From Paenibacillus sp. 32352 (GTDB lineage: Bacteria; Bacillota; Bacilli; Paenibacillales; NBRC-103111): a DNA stretch of 59,736 nt. Position 1 is the first letter of the stretch; each line of letters starts with the position of its first letter. The notes under the pieces are model-generated. The model was not told the origin of the DNA, ran no database searches, and worked only from the letters and a program-made list of their open reading frames with translations. The position numbers and the translations under genes were made by a program. Positions 24,683 through 36,700 of the stretch are shown in pieces. Where the stretch lies: contig NZ_MZNT01000024.1 in assembly GCF_002042965.1 (NCBI RefSeq), forward strand, positions 1 through 59,736. The letters are read 5' to 3'.

Positions 24683-24991
24683 TTATAGTTTGATTTCGAT
24701 GTCCACACCGGACGGCAGATCCAAACGCATCAAAGCATCTACTGTTTGCGGCGTTGGATTAACAATATCGATCAAGCGCTTGTGTGTGCGCATTTCGAAT
24801 TGCTCGCGAGAGTCTTTGTATTTGTGAACCGCACGAAGAATCGTGATGATTTGCTTCTCCGTTGGCAACGGAATCGGACCCGATACGCCTGCACCGGAAC
24901 GTTTCGCAGTTTCTACAATTTTCTCAGCGGATTGATCAAGTACTCTGTGATCATAAGCCTTCAAACGAATACGAATTTTTTGCTTTGCCAT
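24683..24991 (-). CDS. rpsJ: 30S ribosomal protein S10 / NusE
   Basis: 102 residues, full length (KIRIRLKAYDHRVLDQSAEK; SGAGVSGPIPLPT). S10 serves in the 30S head and, as NusE, in antitermination with NusB and NusG. First gene of the S10-spc-alpha superoperon. It has its own promoter and a structured leader (25035-25122) after the tuf terminator. Confidence 0.98.
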   Translation of the reverse strand: MAKQKIRIRLKAYDHRVLDQSAEKIVETAKRSGAGVSGPIPLPTEKQIITILRAVHKYKDSREQFEMRTHKRLIDIVNPTPQTVDALMRLDLPSGVDIEIKL

Positions 24992-25034
24992 AGTATTCCC
25001 TCCTTCTATCGCCCAATTTAGTATCGGACATACT

Positions 25035-25122
25035 CAGTGAAAATCTCCTGACGCCGTCCCTATGGCAAAGGGGCCGGGTGTGTCAGCAACCTCTCACGTC
25101 ATCGCAACGTCACAGACCAACG
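25035..25122 (-). promoter_or_regulatory. Structured leader of the S10 operon
   Basis: The minus-strand RNA between promoter and rpsJ contains GAGAGGTTGCTGACACACCC and a long helix closed by CTGAC/GTCAG (25048-25086), followed by AGGAGATTTTCACT. I recognise this block as a conserved sequence upstream of rpsJ in other Bacillales, but which protein, if any, binds it is not known to me. Confidence 0.6.
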
Positions 25123-25128
25123 CTAACT

Positions 25129-25157
25129 ATTATATAAAATATGAAACAAAATAGCAA
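25129..25157 (-). promoter_or_regulatory. Sigma-A promoter of the S10 operon
   Basis: Minus-strand TTGCTA (25152-25157), 17-bp spacer, consensus TATAAT (25129-25134). It lies between the tuf terminator and rpsJ, and would drive the whole rpsJ-to-rplQ superoperon. Confidence 0.75.
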
Positions 25158-25181
25158 GCAAATCTTTATGTTTTTGCCTAA

Positions 25182-25220
25182 AAAAATAAATCCCCTCATC
25201 TTATAGAAGATGAAGGGATT
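25182..25220 (-). terminator. Terminator after tuf
   Basis: AATCCCTTCATCTT pairs with AAGATGAGGGGATT (14-bp stem, one G-T pair) over a 4-nt loop, followed on the minus strand by TATTTTTTT. A strong intrinsic terminator separating the str and S10 operons. Confidence 0.9.
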
Positions 25221-25234
25221 CTTTCTATCAAAAA

Positions 25235-26425
<1,191 letters not shown>

Positions 26426-26458
26426 GGTTAGATTGCCTCCTTAAATAGACATTTATTA

Positions 26459-28534
26459 TTAGGCGCCTTTGTGCTTTGCAACAATTTCTTCTGCAATGGA
26501 CTTAGGCACTTCTTCATAATGGGAAATTTCCATAGAGTATACGCCGCGACCTTGTGTTCTGGAACGCAAAGTAGTGGAGTATCCAAACATTTCAGAAAGA
26601 GGTACCTTCGCACGAATGATTTGTGCACCGTGACGGGTGTCCATACCTTCGATACGTCCGCGGCGGGAGTTCAGGTCGCCCATTACGTCGCCCATGTACT
26701 CTTCCGGTACGGTAACTTCAACCTTCATGATTGGCTCTAGCAATGCCGGACGGCATTTTTCAGCAGCTGCTTTCAAAGCCATGGAGCCGGCAATTTTAAA
26801 CGCCATCTCACTGGAGTCAACATCATGGTAAGAACCGTCAACGACAGTTGCTTTGATATCAACCAGCGGGAAGCCAGCGTATACGCCGTTTTTCATAGAC
26901 TCTTCGATACCAGCTTGGATCGGAGCAATGTATTCACGAGGAATAGCACCACCGACGATTTTGCTTTCGAACTGGAAGCCAGTTCCTGGCTCAAGAGGTT
27001 CGAACTCAACCCAACAATGTCCGTATTGACCACGGCCACCGGATTGGCGAACGAATTTACCTTCAACTTTAGCCGCTTGACGGAATGTTTCACGGTAAGC
27101 AACCTGTGGTTTACCCACGTTGGTTTCTACCTTGAACTCACGAAGCATACGGTCAACCAAGATCTCCAGGTGAAGCTCACCCATACCGGCGATAATCGTT
27201 TGACCTGTCTCTTCGTCCGTGTGAGCACGGAAAGTTGGATCCTCTTCAGACAGTTTTTGCAAAGCGATACCCATTTTGTCTTGGTCAGCCTTGGTTTTAG
27301 GCTCAACAGCAAGCTGGATAACCGGCTCTGGGAAGTTCATGGACTCCAGGATTACCGGATGCTTCTCATCGCAAAGTGTGTCACCGGTTGTCGTATCTTT
27401 CAAACCAACGGCTGCCGCGATATCACCGGAGTAAACTTCGCTGATTTCTTGACGGCTGTTAGCGTGCATCTGAAGGATACGGCCGATTCTTTCACGTTTG
27501 CCTTTTGTGGAGTTGATTACGTACGAACCGGAGCTCAAGATACCGGAATATACGCGGAAGAATGTCAATTTACCTACAAACGGATCCGTCATGATCTTGA
27601 ACGCAAGAGCAGCGAACGGTTGATCGTCAGCAGATTTACGAGTAACTTCCGTACCGTCCTCCAAAGTTCCTTTAATGTCAGGAACGTCGATAGGAGCTGG
27701 CAAATAATCCACAACAGCGTCAATCATCAATTGAACGCCTTTGTTACGGTAAGAAGAACCGCAAACAACAGGGAAGATCTTAACTTGGCAAACGCCTTGA
27801 CGAAGAGCTTTTTTGATCTCTTCAACAGTCAATTCTTCACCCTCGAGGTATTTCATTGTAAGCTCTTCATCAAGCTCAGCAACTTTCTCCACGAGTTCAA
27901 GGCGAAGCTCTTCCGCTTTTGCTTTGTATTCTTCAGGGATTTCAACGATTTCGACTTCTTTACCCAAATCGTCTTTAAACATGTGGGCAACTTGTTCAAC
28001 CAAGTCGATAATACCAACGAAATCACTTTCAGCACCGATCGGCAATTGGATGGCTACTGCATTTGCGCCAAGTCTTGCACGCATTTGCTCAATTACACCC
28101 AAGAAATCCGCGCCGATGATGTCCATTTTATTTACGTATGCAATACGAGGAACTCCGTAACGGTCAGCTTGTCTCCAAACTGTCTCGGATTGAGGCTCAA
28201 CGCCTTCCTTCGCACTGAACACACCTACTGCTCCATCCAACACGCGTAGGGAACGTTCAACTTCAACGGTGAAGTCAACGTGTCCCGGGGTATCGATGAT
28301 ATTGATGCGGTGACCTTTCCAAGAAGCAGTCGTAGCGGCAGACGTAATTGTAATACCGCGCTCTTGCTCTTGTTCCATCCAGTCCATCGTTGCAGCACCT
28401 TCGTGCACTTCACCGATTTTATGAGTACGGCCTGTGTAGAACAAGATACGCTCCGTTGTAGTCGTTTTACCCGCATCAATATGCGCCATAATCCCGATAT
28501 TACGCGTATCTTTTAAGGAGAACTCTCTAGCCAT
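26459..28534 (-). CDS. fusA: Elongation factor G
   Basis: 691 residues, usual length for Bacilli. The translocase GTPase has GHIDAGKTTT-type G1 (HIDAGKTTTTERIL, about 18-31), DTPGHVDF (about 82-89) and NKMD (about 136-139), followed by domains II-V. GGAG ribosome site upstream of ATG 28534. It sits between rpsG and tuf in the str operon. I saw no obvious change at well-known fusidic acid positions, but did not compare them one by one. Confidence 0.98.
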   Translation of the reverse strand: MAREFSLKDTRNIGIMAHIDAGKTTTTERILFYTGRTHKIGEVHEGAATMDWMEQEQERGITITSAATTASWKGHRINIIDTPGHVDFTVEVERSLRVLDGAVGVFSAKEGVEPQSETVWRQADRYGVPRIAYVNKMDIIGADFLGVIEQMRARLGANAVAIQLPIGAESDFVGIIDLVEQVAHMFKDDLGKEVEIVEIPEEYKAKAEELRLELVEKVAELDEELTMKYLEGEELTVEEIKKALRQGVCQVKIFPVVCGSSYRNKGVQLMIDAVVDYLPAPIDVPDIKGTLEDGTEVTRKSADDQPFAALAFKIMTDPFVGKLTFFRVYSGILSSGSYVINSTKGKRERIGRILQMHANSRQEISEVYSGDIAAAVGLKDTTTGDTLCDEKHPVILESMNFPEPVIQLAVEPKTKADQDKMGIALQKLSEEDPTFRAHTDEETGQTIIAGMGELHLEILVDRMLREFKVETNVGKPQVAYRETFRQAAKVEGKFVRQSGGRGQYGHCWVEFEPLEPGTGFQFESKIVGGAIPREYIAPIQAGIEESMKNGVYAGFPLVDIKATVVDGSYHDVDSSEMAFKIAGSMALKAAAEKCRPALLEPIMKVEVTVPEEYMGDVMGDLNSRRGRIEGMDTRHGAQIIRAKVPLSEMFGYSTTLRSRTQGRGVYSMEISHYEEVPKSIAEEIVAKHKGA

Positions 28535-28569
28535 TAGGTTGTCTCCTTCCTATTATCAGGAATTGAATT

Positions 28570-29040
28570 TTACCAACGATAGTGCGCGAACGCTTTGTTG
28601 GCTTCTGCCATTTTGTGCGTATCTTCACGTTTCTTAACGGAAGCACCTGTGTTGTTGCTGGCATCAATAATTTCTTGAGCCAATCTTTCTTCCATCGTTT
28701 TCTCACCGCGAAGGCGGGAGTAGTTTACCAACCAGCGAAGACCCAAAGTCGTACGACGATCTGGTCTTACTTCGATAGGTACTTGGTAGTTCGCACCACC
28801 TACACGACGGGCTTTTACTTCAAGAACAGGCATGATGTTTTTGATGGCTGCTTCAAACACTTCCATCGGCTCTTTACCTGTACGTTCTTGAATCAGATTG
28901 AAGGCGTTATAAAGGATTGTCTGAGCGACACCTCTTTTGCCATCGATCATAATGCGGTTGATCAAACGAGTTACCAGCTTGCTATTATAAATAGGATCTG
29001 GCAATACGTCTCTGCGAGTAACTGGACCTTTACGAGGCAT
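28570..29040 (-). CDS. rpsG: 30S ribosomal protein S7
   Basis: 156 residues, full length (MPRKGPVTRRDVLPDPIYNS). S7 organises the 30S head and contacts mRNA and E-site tRNA. It follows rpsL by 41 nt with an AAAGGGGG ribosome site. Confidence 0.98.
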   Translation of the reverse strand: MPRKGPVTRRDVLPDPIYNSKLVTRLINRIMIDGKRGVAQTILYNAFNLIQERTGKEPMEVFEAAIKNIMPVLEVKARRVGGANYQVPIEVRPDRRTTLGLRWLVNYSRLRGEKTMEERLAQEIIDASNNTGASVKKREDTHKMAEANKAFAHYRW

Positions 29041-29081
29041 AGTTATCCCCCTTTCTCAAAAAGTTCATTCTATTTGGGTTT

Positions 29082-29504
29082 TTAGGACTTTTTCGCTTTT
29101 GGACGCTTCGTACCGTATTTCGAACGAGCTTGCATACGGTTGTTAACGCCGGATGTATCCAAAGCACCACGAACGATGTGATAACGTACCCCTGGAAGGT
29201 CTTTTACCCGGCCACCACGGATCAGAACAACACTGTGCTCTTGCAGGTTGTGTCCGATACCCGGGATGTAGGCAGTAACCTCTACACGGTTAGTCAAACG
29301 CACACGAGCGTATTTACGAAGTGCGGAGTTCGGTTTCTTCGGTGTCATTGTACCTACACGAGTACATACACCGCGCTTTTGAGGAGCGCTCAGGTCTGTA
29401 GCTTCTCTTTTCAGAGCGTTAAAACCTTTTTGAAGAGCCGGAGATTTCGATTTTTCGACTTTTGCTTGACGTCCTTTACGAACGAGCTGGTTAATTGTTG
29501 GCAT
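29082..29504 (-). CDS. rpsL: 30S ribosomal protein S12
   Basis: 140 residues from ATG 29504 (MPTINQLVRKGRQAKVEKS), preceded by AAGGAGGTGG. The decoding loops TPKKPNSALRK and GGRVKDLPGVRYHIVRG are wild type, with lysines at the usual streptomycin positions. It is 119 nt downstream of rplGB; that gap holds no clear signal. Confidence 0.98.
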   Translation of the reverse strand: MPTINQLVRKGRQAKVEKSKSPALQKGFNALKREATDLSAPQKRGVCTRVGTMTPKKPNSALRKYARVRLTNRVEVTAYIPGIGHNLQEHSVVLIRGGRVKDLPGVRYHIVRGALDTSGVNNRMQARSKYGTKRPKAKKS

Positions 29505-29623
29505 GTCGCCACCTCCTTCCAAATTTGCGTTTCATGATTTAAGCCCACAGATCCAGGCGAATCGTAAATGAACAAAGTAAAAGTTTTTGCCATCATCACA
29601 TCGCTGTTCTGCAGACAAAAACA

Positions 29624-29881
29624 TCAGTTTGACTCATTCACTACAGCTGCCATTGCAGCTCCAACTTCAATACCACACGCCTTACCTAACAACTTCATGG
29701 AATCAACGTATGTTACCTTAACCCCCATTTTCTTGCAGAGGTTAACCATCTTTATCGTTATTCGCGGATCTGCATCTTGAGCAACAAAGACCTCTGTGGC
29801 CTTGCCTAGCTCCACCATTCTTGTCGCTTGCTTCGTGCCTATGCTTATGTTCGCTGCCTGTTTCACTTTTTCATAAGACAT
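29624..29881 (-). CDS. rplGB: L7Ae-family K-turn RNA-binding protein (RplGB/YbxF)
   Basis: 85 residues from ATG 29881 (MSYEKVKQAANISIGTKQATR), five nt after TGGAGGATG. The fold signature GTKQATRMVELGKATEVFVA and DADPRITIKMVNLC matches bacterial L7Ae-like proteins. B. subtilis YbxF binds kink-turns. It opens the str operon and lies just after a strong promoter and a large hairpin. Its main cellular target is not settled. Confidence 0.92.
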   Translation of the reverse strand: MSYEKVKQAANISIGTKQATRMVELGKATEVFVAQDADPRITIKMVNLCKKMGVKVTYVDSMKLLGKACGIEVGAAMAAVVNESN

Positions 29882-29932
29882 AAAAACATCCTCCAAAGCA
29901 CAGGTGACTATTATAAATTGGCACACTTCGAT

Positions 29933-29961
29933 ATATTAGCATCCCATGAACACTGTGTCAA
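29933..29961 (-). promoter_or_regulatory. Sigma-A promoter of the str operon
   Basis: Minus-strand TTGACA (29956-29961), 17-bp spacer, TAATAT (29933-29938) with an extended TGC. It drives rplGB-rpsL-rpsG-fusA-tuf, about 45 nt upstream of rplGB. Confidence 0.8.
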
Positions 29962-29968
29962 GAAAATT

Positions 29969-30020
29969 GCTTGTCTTCACAAAAAGAAAATAATTCACAT
30001 TTTCTTAGGTGAAGACAAGC
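29969..30020 (-). terminator. Large nested hairpin after rpoC, probable terminator
   Basis: GCTTGTCTTCAC pairs perfectly with GTGAAGACAAGC (12 bp), and inside lies a second perfect 8-bp helix AAGAAAAT/ATTTTCTT with a 7-nt loop. On the minus strand it is followed by AATTTTCTT, a moderate T tract, then directly by the next promoter. It should end rpoBC transcripts. Confidence 0.75.
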
Positions 30021-30069
30021 ATCTATCCATTCTCTATTCGACATCAAGTGTCTAGTAGGCTTCTTGCTA

Positions 30070-33000
30070 TTATTCTACCGTAACAGTTTCCATCTCTACA
30101 GACAGATTCTCATCGGTTTCCGGTTCATTCGGGTTCGTAATACGGATATTGCGGTATCTCGGCATCCCTGTTCCTGCAGGAATGAGTTTACCGATGATAA
30201 CATTTTCCTTCAAGCCGAGCAGCTGGTCGACCTTGCCTTTGATAGCCGCGTCAGTCAATACGCGTGTCGTTTCCTGGAAGGATGCCGCGGACAGGAACGA
30301 ATCCGTCTCAAGGGATGCTTTGGTAATACCTAACAGCACCGGTCTTGCAACGGCTGGTTCCAGGTCTGCGAACAGAGCAACTTTGTTCGCTTCCTCGTAT
30401 TCATGAATGTCAACGAACGAGCCTGGCAGCAGAGTTGTATCTCCAGCGTCAACGATACGGATTTTGCGAAGCATCTGGCGAACCATAACTTCGATATGCT
30501 TATCGTTGATTTCAACGCCCTGGTTACGGTAAACGCGTTGAACCTCTTGAAGGATATAGTTCTGCACGCCGCGGATACCTTTGATACGCAGCATTTCTTT
30601 AGGGTCGATGGAACCTTCCGTCAGCTCGTCACCGGCTTCAACGTGCTGGTTCACCGATACACGGATACGGGATCCGTAAGGTACTGCATACGTTTTGGAT
30701 TCAGCTTCGCCATGGACTTCGATTTCACGACGGTCTTTCGCTTCACGGATATCTTTAATAGTACCATCAATTTCCGTGATGATCGCTTGACCTTTCGGAT
30801 TTCTAGCCTCGAACAGCTCCTGGATACGCGGCAAACCTTGCGTGATATCGTCTCCCGCAACGCCCCCTGTATGGAACGTACGCATCGTCAACTGAGTTCC
30901 CGGTTCACCGATGGACTGAGCGGCGATAATACCGACAGCTTCCCCGATTTCCACGTGATTGCCTGTCGCCAGGTTACGGCCGTAGCATTTTTTGCAGACG
31001 CCGTGTCTGGAGCGGCAGCTGAGTACGGAACGGATTTGCAGCTTTTCGATACCAGCTTCAATGATTCTGTCAGCGATATTTGCTTCGATCAATTCATTGC
31101 GGCCGATAATAACCTCGCCGGTTTGCGGATCGCGAATCGTTTCGAACGCGTAGCGGCCTTCGATACGATCGTACAGATCCTCGATGACCTCTTTACCGTC
31201 TTGAATACGGCTAACCATAAAGCCTTTATCGGTACCGCAATCTTCGTCACGAACGATAACGTCTTGCGCAACGTCGACGAGACGACGAGTCAAGTAACCG
31301 GAGTCCGCTGTACGAAGCGCCGTATCCGCCAGACCTTTACGAGCACCGTGTGTAGAAATAAAGTACTCCAAGACCGTCAAACCTTCACGGAAGTTCGATT
31401 TGATTGGCAACTCATAGATACGTCCGGTTGGCGTCGCCATCAGACCGCGCATACCGCCCAGCTGTGTAATCTGCGATTTGTTACCCCGTGCTTTGGATTC
31501 CACCATCATGTTAATGGAATTATATTTATCAAGGGACTTCATCAGGATATCCGTGATTTCATCCTTCGTTTTACTCCAGATCGCAATAACGCGGTCATAC
31601 CGTTCGTCGTCTGTAATCAGACCACGGCGATATTGGTTCGTTACCACATTAACTTTATCTTCCGACTCTTTCAGAAGCGCATCCTTCTCAGGCGGAACCG
31701 TTACGTCGGATACGGCGATCGTAATCCCCGCTTTGGTCGAGTAGGTAAAGCCCAGCTCCTTGATGCGGTCCAAAATAACCGACGTTTGAGTCGTATGATA
31801 TTTGCGGAAGCATTCGGCAATAATGGAGCCTAAGTACTCTTTGCCGATGGCTTTACACTCAGGCAGCTCTTCCATGATCTTACGGATGTTCGCGCCCTTT
31901 TCAAATACGAAATAGCGGTCCGACGCACCGTTCAACAGGTTAGTCTTAGTCGGCTCGTTGATATACGGGAAATCGGAAGGGTAAATTTCGTTGAAAATGA
32001 CTTTACCGATCGTCGTAATGAGCATAGCTTCCTGCTGCTCAGGCGTAAAGCTCGTTTTATTGAGCACTTTCGCCGGGATCGCAATACGCGCGTGCAGTGC
32101 AGCAGCTCCGCGTTGGTATAAGGAAACCGCTTCGTGCACAGAACGAACGATAGTCAAAGCGCCTTTAGCAAACTTGTTATCCGTGGTCAGATAGAAGCTA
32201 CCCAAGACCATATCCTGCGAAGGTGTAACAACCGGCTTACCGTCTTTCGGGTTCAAGATGTTACCCGATGCAAGCATGAGCACTCGTGCTTCTGCTTGTG
32301 CCTCAGAGGACAACGGTACGTGAACGGCCATTTGGTCACCGTCGAAGTCCGCATTATACGCCGTACATACGAGCGGATGCAGCTTGATGGCGCGGCCTTC
32401 TACCAGGATCGGTTCGAAAGCCTGGATACCCAATCTATGCAGCGTAGGGGCACGGTTCAGAAGAACTGGATGCTCCTTGATTACTTCTTCGAGAACATCC
32501 CACACCTCAGGGCTTACACGCTCAACTTTACGTTTTGCGCTTTTGATATTGTGGGCAAGACCTTTGTTCACAAGCTCTTTCATAACGAAAGGCTTAAACA
32601 GTTCCAATGCCATTTCCTTAGGAAGACCGCATTGGTACATTTTCAAGCTCGGTCCTACTACGATAACGGAACGACCGGAATAGTCAACCCGTTTACCGAG
32701 CAAGTTTTGACGGAAACGCCCTTGCTTACCTTTGAGCATGTGGCTCAAGGATTTCAACGGACGGTTACCAGGACCAGTTACAGGACGGCCACGGCGGCCG
32801 TTGTCGATCAACGCATCGACAGCTTCCTGCAGCATGCGCTTCTCGTTCTGAACAATGATGTCCGGTGCGCCGAGATCCAACAAACGCTTCAAACGGTTGT
32901 TCCGGTTAATAACACGGCGGTACAAATCGTTCAAGTCGGAAGTGGCAAAACGTCCGCCATCCAATTGAACCATCGGGCGAAGCTCTGGCGGGATGACCGG

Positions 33001-33693
33001 AAGTACATCCAGAACCATCCACTCCGGCATATTTTTCGAATTGCGGAATGCTTCCATAACTTCAAGACGCTTAATGGCACGATTACGACGCTGCCCTTGC
33101 GCGGTCTTAAGTTCTTCTTTCAGCTGTTCAACCTCTTTATCGATGTCGATATCCTGAAGAAGCTTTTTGACCGCTTCTGCACCCATGCCTGCTTGGAAAG
33201 CATAGCCGTATTTTTCACGGTAGCTGCGGTATTCCTTCTCCGACAGCAGTTGCTTTTTCTCAAGAGGTGTATCTCCTGGATCAGTTACTACATAGGATGC
33301 AAAGTAGATAATCTCTTCGAGAGAGCGAGGAGACATATCCAAAGCCAAGCCCATGCGGCTCGGGATCCCTTTGAAGTACCAGATATGGGATACCGGCGCC
33401 GCCAGCTCAATGTGACCCATCCGTTCGCGACGGACCTTTTGACGGGTAACTTCCACGCCGCAGCGATCACAAACTACGCCTTTATAACGAACGCGTTTGT
33501 ATTTGCCGCAGTGACATTCCCAGTCCTTTGTAGGGCCAAATATTTTTTCACAGAACAAGCCTTCCTTCTCAGGCTTCAACGTTCTGTAGTTAATTGTTTC
33601 CGGCTTTTTGACTTCCCCACGGGACCATGAACGAATCTTTTCAGGAGAGGCCAAGCCTATTTTCATGAATTCGAAGTTGTTAACGTCCATCAA
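30070..33693 (-). CDS. rpoC: RNA polymerase beta-prime subunit
   Basis: 1207 residues, close to the Bacillus length. Zinc-binding motif CHCGKYK...CDRCGVE (about 60-78), rudder/clamp region, and the catalytic NADFDGDQMAVH (about 447-458) with three Mg-binding Asp are present, as is the second zinc site C-x6-C-x2-C (RSRHGVCKKCYGRN). TTG start at 33693, eight nt after AGGAGG, aligning with the TTG-started B. subtilis RpoC; the next codon is ATG and is an alternative. It is 101 nt after rpoB. Confidence 0.97.
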   Translation of the reverse strand: MMDVNNFEFMKIGLASPEKIRSWSRGEVKKPETINYRTLKPEKEGLFCEKIFGPTKDWECHCGKYKRVRYKGVVCDRCGVEVTRQKVRRERMGHIELAAPVSHIWYFKGIPSRMGLALDMSPRSLEEIIYFASYVVTDPGDTPLEKKQLLSEKEYRSYREKYGYAFQAGMGAEAVKKLLQDIDIDKEVEQLKEELKTAQGQRRNRAIKRLEVMEAFRNSKNMPEWMVLDVLPVIPPELRPMVQLDGGRFATSDLNDLYRRVINRNNRLKRLLDLGAPDIIVQNEKRMLQEAVDALIDNGRRGRPVTGPGNRPLKSLSHMLKGKQGRFRQNLLGKRVDYSGRSVIVVGPSLKMYQCGLPKEMALELFKPFVMKELVNKGLAHNIKSAKRKVERVSPEVWDVLEEVIKEHPVLLNRAPTLHRLGIQAFEPILVEGRAIKLHPLVCTAYNADFDGDQMAVHVPLSSEAQAEARVLMLASGNILNPKDGKPVVTPSQDMVLGSFYLTTDNKFAKGALTIVRSVHEAVSLYQRGAAALHARIAIPAKVLNKTSFTPEQQEAMLITTIGKVIFNEIYPSDFPYINEPTKTNLLNGASDRYFVFEKGANIRKIMEELPECKAIGKEYLGSIIAECFRKYHTTQTSVILDRIKELGFTYSTKAGITIAVSDVTVPPEKDALLKESEDKVNVVTNQYRRGLITDDERYDRVIAIWSKTKDEITDILMKSLDKYNSINMMVESKARGNKSQITQLGGMRGLMATPTGRIYELPIKSNFREGLTVLEYFISTHGARKGLADTALRTADSGYLTRRLVDVAQDVIVRDEDCGTDKGFMVSRIQDGKEVIEDLYDRIEGRYAFETIRDPQTGEVIIGRNELIEANIADRIIEAGIEKLQIRSVLSCRSRHGVCKKCYGRNLATGNHVEIGEAVGIIAAQSIGEPGTQLTMRTFHTGGVAGDDITQGLPRIQELFEARNPKGQAIITEIDGTIKDIREAKDRREIEVHGEAESKTYAVPYGSRIRVSVNQHVEAGDELTEGSIDPKEMLRIKGIRGVQNYILQEVQRVYRNQGVEINDKHIEVMVRQMLRKIRIVDAGDTTLLPGSFVDIHEYEEANKVALFADLEPAVARPVLLGITKASLETDSFLSAASFQETTRVLTDAAIKGKVDQLLGLKENVIIGKLIPAGTGMPRYRNIRITNPNEPETDENLSVEMETVTVE

Positions 33694-33794
33694 GGAGCAA
33701 CCCTCCTTAAAGTTTTGTGGAACAAAACTGCATTGTAAGCATAAGCCTTATTAAGGCTGCCTCTGTAGAGCCTGACGGTCTCACGAACATTGCG

Positions 33795-36700
33795 TTATTC
33801 TACACCTAACTCCGCGCCTTCGAGATTAAGGTTCAGCTTATCGCTAGTTACCTCGTCTTCGTCGTCCATTTCCTTCATTTCGATTTCTTGCTCGTCTCCA
33901 GAGAGGATCTTAACGTCCATACCCAAGCTCTGAAGCTCTTTGATCAATACTTTAAAGGATTCCGGAACACCAGGCTCAGGAACGTTTTCACCTTTTACAA
34001 TCGATTCATATGTTTTGACACGACCGACAACGTCATCGGATTTCACGGTCAAAATTTCTTGCAGTGTATAAGCGGCACCATAAGCTTCCAACGCCCAAAC
34101 CTCCATCTCCCCGAAACGCTGTCCGCCGAATTGAGCTTTACCTCCCAATGGCTGCTGCGTAACAAGAGAGTAAGGACCAGTGGAACGGGCATGGATTTTG
34201 TCGTCAACCATGTGCGCCAGTTTAATCATGTACATGATCCCAACGGTAACTTCGCGTTCGAATTCTTCACCCGTACGACCATCATACAGTTTTGTTTTAC
34301 CGCTGCGGTTCATACCTGCTTCTTCCATCGTATCGAATACGTCATATTCACGAGCACCGTCGAATACCGGTGTAGCTGTATGAATACCAAGCAAGTTGGC
34401 AGCCATACCCAAGTGAACCTCGAACGCCTGACCGATGTTCATCCGCGAAGGAACGCCCAGAGGGTTCAAGACGACTTGAACAGGAGTTCCGTCCGGCAAG
34501 AACGGCATGTCCTCTTCCGGCAGAATGCGCGCGATAACCCCTTTGTTACCGTGACGTCCGGCCATTTTATCGCCTTCGGAGATTTTCCGCTTTTGAGCGA
34601 TATAGACACGAACCAGCTGATTTACGCCCGGAGGCAATTCATCGCCGTTCTCACGGGTAAATACTTTCACGTCAACGACGATACCGTCGGTTCCGTGCGG
34701 CACGCGAAGGGACGTATCACGAACTTCACGGGCTTTTTCACCGAAAATTGCATGCAGCAAGCGCTCTTCCGCCGTTAGTTCCGTAACCCCTTTAGGTGTT
34801 ACTTTACCAACAAGAATATCACCTGCGCCGATTTCGGCACCGACACGAATAATACCGCGCTCATCCAGATTCTTCAGCGCATCCTCACCTACGTTTGGAA
34901 TATCGCGCGTAATTTCCTCCGGTCCAAGCTTCGTATCTCTCGCTTCGGATTCGTATTCCTCAATATGAATGGATGTGTACACATCCTCTTTAACTAGCTT
35001 TTGGCTAAGCAAGATAGCATCCTCGTAGTTGTAGCCTTCCCAAGTCATGAACGCTACGACCACGTTGCGGCCCAATGCCAATTCGCCCATTTCCGTAGAT
35101 GGTCCGTCAGCCAAAATATCTCCGACACGAACCTTCTCGCCTTTATGGCAAATCGGACGCTGGTTGATGCAAGTACCTTGGTTGGAACGCATAAACTTAT
35201 GAAGCTTATGCTTGATCAAATCTCCGTTTACGAGCTTGCCATCTACCATCTGCTGACGGCGGACCCAAATCTCGTTAGCCGTTACACGCTCAACAACACC
35301 GTCTACTTTGGATACGATACATACGCCGGAATCCTTTGCCGCTTTATGCTCCATTCCCGTACCTACGAGAGGCGCTTTAGGGATAAGCAAAGGCACTGCT
35401 TGCCGCTGCATGTTCGAACCCATGAGGGCGCGGTTGGAGTCGTCGTTTTCCAGAAACGGAATCAGAGCCGTAGCGACAGACACAACCTGTTTCGGAGAAA
35501 CGTCCATATAGTCAACGCGTGCTTTAGGCAGCGTCAAAATATCATCCTTGTAACGAACGATTACAGAATCATTCGCAAACAGACCTTCTTCGGTAAGCTC
35601 GGCATTCGCCTGGGCAACAACGTAGTTATCTTCCTCGTCCGCCGTCAAATAAGCGATTTGCTCCGTGACGACTCCCGTCTTCGGATCTACCCAACGGTAT
35701 GGAGCTTCGATGAAGCCATACTCATTGATTCTCGCAAAAGTGGACAAGGAGTTGATCAACCCGATGTTTGGACCCTCTGGAGTCTCGATAGGACACATAC
35801 GGCCATAGTGAGAGTGGTGAACGTCACGGACTTCAAAGCCAGCGCGCTCTCTCGTCAAACCGCCGGGACCCAATGCGGACAAACGACGCTTGTGCGTCAG
35901 CTCAGCCAACGGGTTCGTTTGGTCCATAAACTGAGACAGCTGGGAGCTTCCGAAAAACTCTTTAATCGAAGCGATAACCGGTCTGATGTTGATCAGAGCC
36001 TGCGGCGTAATCACGTTAGCGTCTTGAATGGACATACGCTCACGAACTACACGCTCCATACGGGACAAACCGATACGGAATTGGTTTTGCAGCAATTCGC
36101 CGACGGAACGCAAACGTCTGTTGCCCAGGTGGTCGATGTCATCGGTGCTGCCAATGCCATGCAGAAGATTGATGAAGTAGTTAATGGATGAAATGATATC
36201 TGCAGGCGTAATGTTTTTGACCGACTTATCGATCTTGCCGTTGGCAATGACTTTTACGATCTTGCCGTCTTCGATAGGAGAGTACACATTGATGCATTGG
36301 AAAGGAATACGCTCCATCTCCGTTACACCGTTAACTGCCGTATACTCTTTGAATCCAACGTTATTCTCCAGATAAGGGAGAATCTCGTCAAGAAGACGAC
36401 GGTCCAGCAATTGACCTGCTTCTGCAATGATTTCACCGGTTTCGGAATCCACCAAGGTTTCAGCCAATCTCTGATTGAACAATCTATTCTTGATGTGAAG
36501 CTTTTTATTGATTTTATAGCGACCGACATTAGCCAAATCGTAGCGCTTCGGATCGAAGAAACGAGCTACCAGCAAGCTTCTCGCATTATCCAGCGTAGGC
36601 GGCTCGCCCGGACGCAGACGTTCATAGATTTCAATTAACGCTTTATCTGTAGAATCGGTATTATCCTTATCCAGCGTATTCCGGATATACTCATCGTCAC

